Below are positions 55,862 to 62,988 of a DNA stretch of 64,000 nucleotides, one piece after another; the first letter of the stretch is position 1, and each line of letters opens with the position of its first letter. The notes under the pieces were generated by a model, which saw nothing but the letters and a program-made list of their open reading frames with translations, had not been told where the DNA came from and ran no database searches. This DNA is from Gammaproteobacteria bacterium (GTDB lineage: Bacteria > Pseudomonadota > Gammaproteobacteria > Thiohalomonadales > Thiohalomonadaceae), in assembly GCA_023228645.1 (NCBI GenBank), contig JALOAT010000012.1:1-64000 (forward strand). The letters run 5' to 3'. A program made the translations under genes and the position numbers.

Positions 55862-57078
55862 TTCTCCTCCCTTTCTCTGTATGCTTCATTTACTTCCTTA
55901 ATCAATTTTACGGCTAGTTCTTTTAATACGGGCGAATCAACTGTTTGATTACACTCTCTATACATTTGCTGACAGACCCAAACGTTGTTGTTCACCAACT
56001 GCAAACCTAGCGTAGCTTCTTCCTTTCCGTCTGAGAGGTGGTAAACAAGATATTGCCCACTTGCCACGTGATACGCATATCCTGCAACACAATGATGCAT
56101 GATTTTACCTTCTTTGTCTAGCTGCTCTGTTGTTAAAATAGCAACAGCATTAGCATCTTCATAAGAAGATTCCTTAGGAATCCAAGAATTAGTTAGATCA
56201 AACATTCTATCTTGATCTTGTTTAACCCTCCATAAGTCTCTTTCTCTTTGGGCGAGGTTGTCGTGAAAATCCAACAAAATGTTTAAATCATTTAGAATAT
56301 TATTGGGAACTCTTTCTTGCAGTCTTTGAGCCATTACTAAAGAGTCTCCTAAAATCGTAACAGTCCTTTCAATAGGGCCGAGTCGTTTTATATGAGCTAC
56401 AGGCCATTGCTTCATATATTTAAGAATATTCTTCACTTCTTCTCTGCGTCTACGCCGCACCACAGTTGCGAATATTTCAAAGAAATTAGAATTATAAGAT
56501 TTAATTTCTTCGGCAAAATCGGGTAAAGGTACTTTATCTACGATTCTAGAAATTTGCTTGTTTCTATGGTGGGAATTTTTAGCAAGATTCTTCCACAAAC
56601 CCTTACCATATAAATCTTTCATCTCTTGAGGTGATAAGCCTGTAGTAAGGATAAGAGGAAGAATGTTAGTTTGATTATCTTCTAGGGCTTGCGTCAGCAC
56701 ATCTCTGTGTTTATAGATTTTAGCTACAGCAGGGAAATGTACAGATTGTTTTTTACGTCTTCCGTACATACTGACTAAACGTTCATTCGGCCTCACTACT
56801 TTCTCAAAGAAGGTTGCCCAAGCAAATTTATACAGGAGACGAGGGGGTCTTCCCATATTATTATTCACTGCTTGATTCATTTCTTTAGAATAATAGAAGG
56901 TTGGAGAATCAAAACTAAATCGTGCGGAGTTCAACCACTCTTTCACCCTGCCTAGCCTAACAAAACAGCCTTCAATCCAATGTGTTCCGTTGGAGACTTT
57001 GGCCTTAAAACCATTAGGGTAAACAGAAATAATTTCTACAGTAATTTTAACATCGTTTTTGACACTTGTAGAACACAT
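55858..57078 (-). CDS. PcfJ-like protein
   Basis: 406 residues. The C-terminal segment EGKIMHHCVAGYAYHVASG plus YLVYHLSDGKEEATLGLQL is the PcfJ signature (HCVxxY ... ATL). N-terminal 250 residues are helical and basic. PcfJ proteins come from conjugative plasmids and phages; the biochemical role is not established. Confidence 0.8.
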   Translation of the reverse strand: MCSTSVKNDVKITVEIISVYPNGFKAKVSNGTHWIEGCFVRLGRVKEWLNSARFSFDSPTFYYSKEMNQAVNNNMGRPPRLLYKFAWATFFEKVVRPNERLVSMYGRRKKQSVHFPAVAKIYKHRDVLTQALEDNQTNILPLILTTGLSPQEMKDLYGKGLWKNLAKNSHHRNKQISRIVDKVPLPDFAEEIKSYNSNFFEIFATVVRRRRREEVKNILKYMKQWPVAHIKRLGPIERTVTILGDSLVMAQRLQERVPNNILNDLNILLDFHDNLAQRERDLWRVKQDQDRMFDLTNSWIPKESSYEDANAVAILTTEQLDKEGKIMHHCVAGYAYHVASGQYLVYHLSDGKEEATLGLQLVNNNVWVCQQMYRECNQTVDSPVLKELAVKLIKEVNEAYREREEK

Positions 57079-57595
57079 GATCGTCTAACTCTCCTACTTT
57101 TGTAAATATCCTAGACCAGTACGGCTTTACTTGTTTAGTATGGTAGTGTGTTACTTTTTTGGTGTCAACCCCTAAATCTGCTTTAGCGTTGCCAGTTAAC
57201 AACCTATAAGCCAATTTATAACTCCTCTGCCATTCTTTTAAGTTAGCTTTACGACGACCTATACTACCATCACAAGTATAACTAAATTGGCACCCATCAT
57301 AGACAACATCTTTAATTGTATTCGGCCATCTCGGGTGGGCAACCCTGTTAAGAACAGTCTGCATCACTGCTAACTGTCCCTCATCGCTCTGATTTCTTGA
57401 CTCGTAATACCCGATTTCAGATAGTAATCTACATTCCTCACTTTGTAAACAAAGGGATTCCGCATTGATGTATTTTTTATACAAAGGGATATGACTGTTG
57501 TGTAACAATGGAATTGTTTCTTCTAATGAAATTACATTATGAAGCATAACCCCAAAGGAAAACAAAAATGAACATAGAAATTGTTTAAATATCAT
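57047..57595 (-). CDS. SleB-like cell wall hydrolase with signal peptide
   Basis: 182 residues. N-terminal signal (FKQFLCSFLFSFGVMLHNV). Hydrolase_2/SleB core: SEIGYYESRNQSDEGQLAVMQ, VLNRVAHPRWPNTIKDVV, CQFSYTCDG (catalytic Glu in YYESR). A second peptidoglycan-cleaving enzyme, exported and unlinked to the lysis cassette. Several Cys suggest a disulfide-stabilised periplasmic protein. Confidence 0.83.
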   Translation of the reverse strand: MIFKQFLCSFLFSFGVMLHNVISLEETIPLLHNSHIPLYKKYINAESLCLQSEECRLLSEIGYYESRNQSDEGQLAVMQTVLNRVAHPRWPNTIKDVVYDGCQFSYTCDGSIGRRKANLKEWQRSYKLAYRLLTGNAKADLGVDTKKVTHYHTKQVKPYWSRIFTKVGELDDHVFYKCQKRC

Positions 57596-58010
57596 TCTCT
57601 TTAAACTTCTCCACGGCTACACCATATTTTCTCAAGTAGTCCAATCCCTCTGAGCATCTATATTCATGTTTAAAAATAAATTTTACTATCCCTGAATCTA
57701 CAATATCAATAGCACAAAATTTGCAGCAAGCATGCGTACAAAACAAGGTGGCTCCAACAGCAGTTTCATTAGATTTAATCAAACCCATCAACGCATTCTT
57801 TTCGCTATGCCTCACTTCAGGTCGTGTAACGTTGTTCTCATCTTCCAGCGGGCCATCAATGTGCTCTGGCAGCGCATTGTAGCCACAAGAAATTATCCTA
57901 TTGTTTTTAACTATCACGCTTCCCACTTGAAGTCTCTCCCCAACGGAGCATTGGGCAAAAGCTTCTGCACACTCCATGTATGCTTTTTTATGCTTTGTTT
58001 TCATACTCAT
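57585..58010 (-). CDS. dCMP deaminase-like protein
   Basis: 141 residues, deaminase fold with VRHSEKNALMGL in place of the usual HAEExA and THACCKFCAIDIV in place of the usual PCxxC. GSVIVKNNRIISCGYN matches the family's N-terminal segment. His, Glu and both zinc Cys are still there, so it may be active with altered specificity, feeding dUMP to ThyX. Confidence 0.82.
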   Translation of the reverse strand: MSMKTKHKKAYMECAEAFAQCSVGERLQVGSVIVKNNRIISCGYNALPEHIDGPLEDENNVTRPEVRHSEKNALMGLIKSNETAVGATLFCTHACCKFCAIDIVDSGIVKFIFKHEYRCSEGLDYLRKYGVAVEKFKENDI

Positions 58011-58534
58011 CCTTCTAAATATCTTTGAAACCTGGATTGAACTTCATCATACCATAAGTTGTAAATTGGTATATTATTTTGTTGAGCTAATACAACGGCT
58101 GTCCTAGTCCCACCACTGATTTCTCCACTCTTTGTCTCCTTCGCCCAACATATTAAAAACTTGCTTGGAGTTTCTAAATCCTTTCCTAATACTTGATAAC
58201 AATTGCGTGTATGTAAAGCCTTGGCCCCATCTGAGAGTTTATCCCAAGCAGGGTGGACTTCACTTGCTAAAGCCTCTGCTTCGTGCCAGTTATCCCAAAA
58301 CTTAGGGAACAGTAAACTTTCCGTAGAATAAAGGTTATTAAAACCGTACCAAGGGAGATATATTTCAGGGGTAATATCTTCTGTTGTGCCTCCTTGAAAA
58401 GCTAAGTCAGCCCCATCAGCACCGCCTGACCTAAGAATCCAATTATCTTCGGATAGTTTTAAGGATATTTGTTTTACTATTCCGCATATATGTTCAGGTG
58501 TTTCTCTGCTTCCTACTCCGGTAAAATATTTCAT
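58007..58534 (-). CDS. SLOG-domain (YspA/DprA-like) nucleotide-binding protein
   Basis: 175 residues from ATG 58534 (GGAGAAACAA). Rossmann-type start YFTGVGSRETP, then RSGGADGADLAFQGG and EISGGTRTAVVLA. SLOG domains bind nucleotide-derived ligands and occur in DprA and in anti-phage signalling systems. In a phage it may sense or sponge a signalling nucleotide. Confidence 0.8.
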   Translation of the reverse strand: MKYFTGVGSRETPEHICGIVKQISLKLSEDNWILRSGGADGADLAFQGGTTEDITPEIYLPWYGFNNLYSTESLLFPKFWDNWHEAEALASEVHPAWDKLSDGAKALHTRNCYQVLGKDLETPSKFLICWAKETKSGEISGGTRTAVVLAQQNNIPIYNLWYDEVQSRFQRYLEG

Positions 58535-58602
58535 TTGTTTCTCCAAAAGAAAAAGGCACTAACAACCTAAGTTGAAAGTGCCTTATGATACTTCAATCTT
58601 TA

Positions 58603-58857
58603 CTAACGGGCAATAGCCTTTACAACTTGTTTCACCGTAAAAAACCCATTACCATAGATTTTGTCAGATAGGGCCGAAGCTGTCAGCCTACTTCTAGTTT
58701 TAAAATAAACGCCATTACCAAAAGCATCAATTATGTAATACTTACAAGGCGCTTTAAATTCATCCGAAAGTCTATCTTCTTCCGAAACAACCACCACCTT
58801 TTTCTTCAGGTCTTTGGGCGTTCCTTCTGGCAGATATTGCTCCATGTCTTCAAGCAC
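58603..58857 (-). CDS. Conserved phage protein, 84 aa
   Basis: GTG 58857 with AAAGGAAAAAGA upstream; overlaps the ClpP-like stop by 8 bases. Beta-rich body (KKVVVVSEEDRLSDEF, APCKYYIIDAFGNGVYF) with a C-terminal helix. Found as small conserved proteins in phages; unknown function. Confidence 0.6.
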   Translation of the reverse strand: MLEDMEQYLPEGTPKDLKKKVVVVSEEDRLSDEFKAPCKYYIIDAFGNGVYFKTRSRLTASALSDKIYGNGFFTVKQVVKAIAR

Positions 58858-59503
58858 TCTTTTTCCTTTGTCGTGTTGACAGTTGTTTCTCAGGAACAAT
58901 AATTTCTTGGGACTCTTGTTTCTGTATGTACTCTTGACGCCGTTGTAGTCGTTCTACAATTTCATCGTCAAACATCCAGTATTCCATACTGTTTTCGATC
59001 ATGTCTTCAATTTCTTCTTCCGACATGAAACCTTCATACACTTCACCAATCAGTTTTCTTGCCCATTGGAATTTAAAATTACTTTGGTCACGTAAAGATT
59101 TTAAATCTCCCCAAGCTCCCCACGTTGCCGAATGGCACATCATTAGAGAATTCTTCATTACAATAACATCATCACAAGCAAGCGGAATAAATGTTCCTGC
59201 ACTGATTGCTGTTCCGTCAATAATTGCACGTGTACGAGCACTTGCACTCAAAATTCCATTATAGATTGGGAGCGTTGAAAACAAGTTGCCACCAATGGTA
59301 TTGATTCTGAATTCTACAACATCGTTTTCAGTTGCACGTTCTAACGTGTTAACTACATTTCGATACTTAGAAGGCTCTGTGATTTCTTCATCTAGAAAGA
59401 TGCGATAAATCTTTTGAACATTATTTTCACAATACACTTCCAAAGTATCTTTAATGCCGAAGTCTAACTCACATCCCTCATCAAACATTTTATTATTTGT
59501 CAT
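58850..59503 (-). CDS. ClpP-like serine protease
   Basis: 217 residues. ClpP/crotonase fold: FRINTIGGNLFSTLPIYNGI, catalytic Ser in DGTAISAGTFIPLA, His in LMMCHSATWGAWG. Cytosolic; could partner with host ClpX/A or act as a phage processing protease. TAATG overlap with phoH, and the two are co-transcribed first in the leftward block. Confidence 0.8.
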   Translation of the reverse strand: MTNNKMFDEGCELDFGIKDTLEVYCENNVQKIYRIFLDEEITEPSKYRNVVNTLERATENDVVEFRINTIGGNLFSTLPIYNGILSASARTRAIIDGTAISAGTFIPLACDDVIVMKNSLMMCHSATWGAWGDLKSLRDQSNFKFQWARKLIGEVYEGFMSEEEIEDMIENSMEYWMFDDEIVERLQRRQEYIQKQESQEIIVPEKQLSTRQRKKSA

Positions 59504-60285
59504 TAAATCCCCTTATACTTCTTTTCAACTTGAGATACTGCACCTTCTGTTTCAAATATCTCTACGAATTTTCTTGTTAGTCCTGATCGTACAATATCCT
59601 CAAAGGAAAACTCTACTACCCCACAGCTAGGAATATCGTTGTTTTTAATTAGATCAGCTAAATAAACAATTCCACTTACGCCGGGGATGTCTTTCTGTTT
59701 ATCATCTCCGCAAAAAGCTAAATAAGCACCTTCTTCGGTTCTAGTAACTACACTTCTGATTTCCTCAGGCGTCATGTTTTGCGCTTCATCTACGAGTAAA
59801 TAAGTTTTAGGTTCAAAACTCATTCCACGAATAGATTCCATTGGTTGAATAACAATGGACTTCCCGAATTCAGATTCAAAACGCTGATTCCCAATTCGTT
59901 TCTTGATAGTATTAAGAATCGGTTGAACGTAAGGTTGAATCTTCTGCTCCATCGTTCCAGGCCAAAAGCCTGTTGATCTACCCATACCTACAATAGGGCG
60001 GGTGACAACAATTGTATCAACCTCACCACGCAGATATTTGTTTGCTGCCACTGATGCCGCCAAATAGGACTTACCAGTTCCTGCGCTACCCTTCCCCACT
60101 GTGAGGGTGTTTTTCTGCAAAGAATCTAGATATTTTTTTTGATTTTCATTCTTTGCTGTAATTGGTTTGATAAGACCTTCACGCTCTTCTATAAATTTCT
60201 CCTTTACTACCTTCACTGTTTTATTTGACCGTTTTTTACGTCCACGACGACCTACACCGTAATCTTCACAATCTTCGTACACCAT
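59503..60285 (-). CDS. phoH: PhoH-like ATPase
   Basis: 260 residues. Walker A VGKGSAGTGKSYLAASVAA, VTRPIVGMGRSTGFWPG, Walker B YLLVDEAQNMTPEE, sensor LAFCGDDKQKDI. PhoH proteins are helicase-related ATPases tied to RNA metabolism and widespread in phages. N-terminal basic linker (VGRRGRKKRSNK). First gene behind the leftward promoter at 60351. Confidence 0.93.
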   Translation of the reverse strand: MVYEDCEDYGVGRRGRKKRSNKTVKVVKEKFIEEREGLIKPITAKNENQKKYLDSLQKNTLTVGKGSAGTGKSYLAASVAANKYLRGEVDTIVVTRPIVGMGRSTGFWPGTMEQKIQPYVQPILNTIKKRIGNQRFESEFGKSIVIQPMESIRGMSFEPKTYLLVDEAQNMTPEEIRSVVTRTEEGAYLAFCGDDKQKDIPGVSGIVYLADLIKNNDIPSCGVVEFSFEDIVRSGLTRKFVEIFETEGAVSQVEKKYKGI

Positions 60286-60327
60286 GCCTCCTTTAACAAC
60301 AAAAGAAAATAATCCCTTTCAAAATGT

Positions 60328-60356
60328 ACTTTAGTCCATCCTTGTATAAATGTCAA
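60328..60356 (-). promoter_or_regulatory. Sigma-70 promoter for the leftward block
   Basis: On the reverse strand: TTGACA (60356-60351), 17 bp, TAAAGT (60333-60328). It drives phoH and probably the ~18-kb leftward block down to 42.0 kb. Confidence 0.78.
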
Positions 60357-60423
60357 GAGTTATGTGGCTAAACAACATATTGTTGCAAGTACGCCACGTT
60401 TGACAACATTGGATGTACATTAG

Positions 60424-60452
60424 TTGACATCCTAGCACAATTGTTGTAGAGT
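60424..60452 (+). promoter_or_regulatory. Sigma-70 promoter, rightward
   Basis: TTGACA, 17 bp, TAGAGT. Divergent from the phoH promoter with starts ~140 bp apart; would make a long leader containing the hairpin at 60718. Confidence 0.75.
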
Positions 60453-60717
60453 GGATGGTTCTGAGGGTTTTTGTTGTACCAATTGTTCTTGACTCAGAAG
60501 AATGAAAATTCTAGCGCAAAAGAAAAGCAAGGCGCAAACAGGGAAGTTGCCGAATGTACGCTGTACACGGTAGGAGCACTGTGCCAAGACTCTATCACGA
60601 GAGGAAGGCTCCTAGGAGATTGTGTGATAAATCAATCTCTGTCTCATATCTTAGGATATTTTGCCATGTGCGGCAAGCAGGATAGCTTCGGGGAGAATGC
60701 TTACTGTGAAGACTCAA

Positions 60718-60760
60718 CTTGAGGGAGATTAGGGATATTAATATCAACCTAGCCCTCAAG
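60718..60760. promoter_or_regulatory. Long composite hairpin
   Basis: CTTGAGGG pairs with CCCTCAAG; inside it TTAGG pairs with CCTAG and the loop is the palindrome GATATTAATATC. No T-run. A protein-binding site, RNA element or origin feature is possible. Confidence 0.55.
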
Positions 60761-60829
60761 GGGAAGTTATGTTCACAGAATTCAATCAAAGAGAATAGAC
60801 AATATAATATACTAATAAAGGAGTAGAGA

Positions 60830-61324
60830 ATGGAAGATATTCTCCCTGTTAAGGGATTTGAGGGATATTTCGTTTCAAAGGAAGGAAGAGTATTTTCTAA
60901 TAAGAAAGGTAAGTTAGAAGAAATGAAATACTATTTTGTTCCATCTTCTTCTGGTTTAACTTTCAAGTCTGTGATGTTATCTCGTAATTCTGTTGTCATG
61001 AGAAAATATGTCCATAGGCTTGTATATGAAACATTTTCAGGCAGAAACATAAAAGGAAAAAGACTTTTCTTTAAAAACTTTGATTGTTTAGATTGTTCAT
61101 TTTCAAATATTACAGAAGAGTTTCCTCCTTATGTTTTAGAAGAAGGTGAAGAGTGGGTGAAAGGTTTTGAAGGAAGGTATACGGTGTATAAAGGAGACGT
61201 ATATTCTGTATGGCAGAAAGATTTTCCGAAACGTCTAAAACCCTCATCTTATTTTAAGAATAAAAAATATACTCTGTATAATAAAGAGGGTGTCCCGTTT
61301 TCTTTTTATTTAAAAATCAAATAG
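60830..61324 (+). pseudogene. NUMOD4-type homing endonuclease relative lacking HNH residues
   Basis: 164 residues. Two NUMOD4-like motifs (KGFEGYFVSKEGRVFSN near the N-terminus, KGFEGRYTVYKGDVYSV near residue 112) around a segment (KYVHRLVYETFSGRN.KGKRLFFKNFDCLDCS) that aligns in style with HNH cores but has no His-Asn-His set. The DNA-binding modules persist while catalysis appears lost, so it is either decaying or repurposed as a binding protein. Confidence 0.62.
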
Positions 61325-61377
61325 GGTTGTAACTTATTTATAGTTAAAATATAATAACACTTATATTGAGGTGAAAG

Positions 61378-61530
61378 ATGAAAGCTTTGATGAGTGATTT
61401 AACTAGAAAGATTTTGAATGACAAGGAAGCTTCAAAGCAACTTCAAGAGGCTTTTGAAAATAACTTTCAAGGGACAGTGTTCTTTGAAGGAAAAGAATAT
61501 AAAGTGGTGGTTGTTCCTAAAGCCTTATAA
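61378..61530 (+). CDS. Small basic protein, 50 aa
   Basis: GAGGTGAAAG before ATG 61378. Reads MKALMSDLTRKILNDKEAS, then a beta end (GKEYKVVVVPKAL). Unknown function. Confidence 0.55.
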   Translation: MKALMSDLTRKILNDKEASKQLQEAFENNFQGTVFFEGKEYKVVVVPKAL

Positions 61531-61546
61531 GGAAGGAAGGATAGAT

Positions 61547-61600
61547 ATGTATTACGAACAAGATTTCGGGTATGGCAAGGATAAACGTCCTAGCCCTTAA
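61547..61600 (+). CDS. 17-residue ORF
   Basis: MYYEQDFGYGKDKRPSP, preceded by AAGGAAGGAAGG. Strong ribosome site but very short; it may be a real micropeptide gene. The 61601-61786 stretch after it shows no gene. Confidence 0.35.
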   Translation: MYYEQDFGYGKDKRPSP

Positions 61601-61786
61601 ACAAGTCTACGAAGCGTTTGCTTGCGTCTTGAGTCTTCTTCCGTGTAAACGTTGAAGAAGCAATTTACAGAAAGGAGAAGACGTTTTCCTGAAGACCTCG
61701 GATATGTGAAAGCTTAGTTAGATAGCCTCTTTATAGACGCTTCTAAAGTGCTCAAACGTCACAAACGGGGCAGAGATAATTTTATT

Positions 61787-61862
61787 GTTGGTATAGATTA
61801 ACGGATAGATCACAACCCTTTCAAGGTTGCGGCGTAGGGTTCAACTCCCACTACCAACTCCA
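61787..61862 (+). tRNA. tRNA-Glu (UUC)
   Basis: Acceptor GTTGGTA/TACCAAC, D-arm GATT..GATC, anticodon stem CAACC/GGTTG with loop CTTTCAA (anticodon TTC), T-loop TTCAACT. The T-stem is weak (three G-C pairs, then mismatches or a bulge). CCA encoded. Confidence 0.88.
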
Positions 61863-61909
61863 AACATTGCTTATGTTAGGCATAAGCTGAAGTCAACTTA
61901 GGCTTCTTT

Positions 61910-61983
61910 CTTTCTGTAGCGTAATGGTAGCGTACTTCGTTTGGGGCGAAGTGGTCGAGGTTCGAGTCCTCGTGGAAAGACCA
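61910..61983 (+). tRNA. tRNA-Pro (UGG)
   Basis: Acceptor CTTTCTG/TGGAAAG (two wobble pairs), anticodon stem CTTCG/CGAAG with loop TTTGGGG (anticodon TGG), T-arm CGAGG-TTCGAGT-CCTCG, discriminator A and encoded CCA. Confidence 0.93.
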
Positions 61984-62064
61984 ATTTAGACCCGTAGAGC
62001 ATTGCAACTTTCCTCCTTTAATGTGGTGCTCCGGGCATATACTTGTATTCCGAAAGGAGAGAAA

Positions 62065-62436
62065 ATGTCAGAAGAAAAAGAACTTCCCAAGACAGCTTGG
62101 AAAGCTGGTCAGACAGGGAATCCAAAAGGAAGACCCAAAGGCACTTCAAGGCCCATTAGTCGTCTACGTTCTACGCTGAATAAATTAAAAGAATTAGAAC
62201 CAGATGCGGTAGATATTATTGCTAGAGCCATAGAAGGAGACGGCACTTTAGATAAGTCTCAACTGGATACAGCTAAATGGGTGATTCAGAATATCAACAC
62301 ACTAACACGTGGGGCGATTGCTGAAGAAAGCTACAAACTGGATGTCAAAGATAGACAAGAAGAAGAAAGAGCTAATGGCACAACGGGTGTTAGACCAAAG
62401 CCACGTTTAAGCTTAAAGATTATTGACGAAGATTAA
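62065..62436 (+). CDS. Terminase small subunit candidate (DUF5681-type)
   Basis: 123 residues from ATG 62065 (AAAGGAGAGAAA). N-terminal KTAWKAGQTGNPKGRPKGTSRP is the DUF5681 motif found in phage packaging-region proteins; the rest is helical with RGAIAEESYKLDVKDRQEE. Two genes upstream of the large terminase, so probably the DNA-recognition subunit. Confidence 0.65.
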   Translation: MSEEKELPKTAWKAGQTGNPKGRPKGTSRPISRLRSTLNKLKELEPDAVDIIARAIEGDGTLDKSQLDTAKWVIQNINTLTRGAIAEESYKLDVKDRQEEERANGTTGVRPKPRLSLKIIDED

Positions 62437-62603
62437 GAATTTTCCTGGGCCGTTATAGTTACGGGAAAGAAACAAGGGGGCTGCTACCCTTTCTTGTTTC
62501 CGTATCATACGACGATATAGTATGTGTGGAGAGGGGGCAAATTCTTGTGTCCTATTTCTAACAGCAGGTAGGGTGGCTGTTAGTCAGATTAAAATTTATA
62601 AAC

Positions 62604-62630
62604 GGGAGCTTAGGCTCCCTTTATTTTTCT
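62604..62630 (+). terminator. Rho-independent terminator
   Basis: GGGAGC/GCTCCC with loop TTAG followed by TTTATTTTTCTT; between the two packaging-region genes. Confidence 0.86.
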
Positions 62631-62652
62631 TATAAGTATTAAAGGAGAAAAC

Positions 62653-62988
62653 ATGGAATTTAAAAAGGTAATTGTGTCTACTGTTAGCACTCGTAAGTTT
62701 GTTGAGGGTCTTCTATACCTTGGAAGCATTGGGGGTGTTCTTGAAGATAACTGTACAGTAATTAAGGGCTTGTATCTTAGAGCAGAAGTTATGGTTCCAG
62801 CAGATACACCAGTAGATGAGACACCAGAAATTAAAGTTGCTGCGGGTGTTCCTGTAAAGAAAGAAGAAAAGCCTGTTGCTAAAAAGACAACTGCAAGAAA
62901 AACTACAAACAAAAAGAAAGAAGACGCTGAAAAACAAACCGAAGAACAAGATGCTCCTGAGGCAGAGGGAGAAGTTAAGGAGGCTTAA
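62653..62988 (+). CDS. Hypothetical protein with basic/acidic tail, 111 aa
   Basis: AAAGGAGAAAAC before ATG. Folded-looking first 65 residues (KKVIVSTVSTRKFVEGLLYLG), then a low-complexity Lys/Ala/Thr then Glu tail (KKTTARKTTNKKKEDAEKQ). Directly precedes terL with a one-base overlap. Could be a packaging accessory or head decoration protein. Confidence 0.6.
   Translation: MEFKKVIVSTVSTRKFVEGLLYLGSIGGVLEDNCTVIKGLYLRAEVMVPADTPVDETPEIKVAAGVPVKKEEKPVAKKTTARKTTNKKKEDAEKQTEEQDAPEAEGEVKEA

Larger units (their letters stand above)
60286..60829. other. Divergent promoter region with hairpins
   Basis: About 540 bp between leftward phoH and rightward 60830. Contains a leftward and a rightward promoter, hairpin TTGCC/GGCAA (60661-60675) and a large hairpin at 60718-60760. 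An 83-codon frame from TTG 60471 lacks a ribosome site and looks fortuitous. Confidence 0.65.

Noticed and set aside
60471..60722. 83-codon rightward ORF
   Set aside because: TTG start without a ribosome site, overlaps hairpins, unusual composition, no recognisable pattern.
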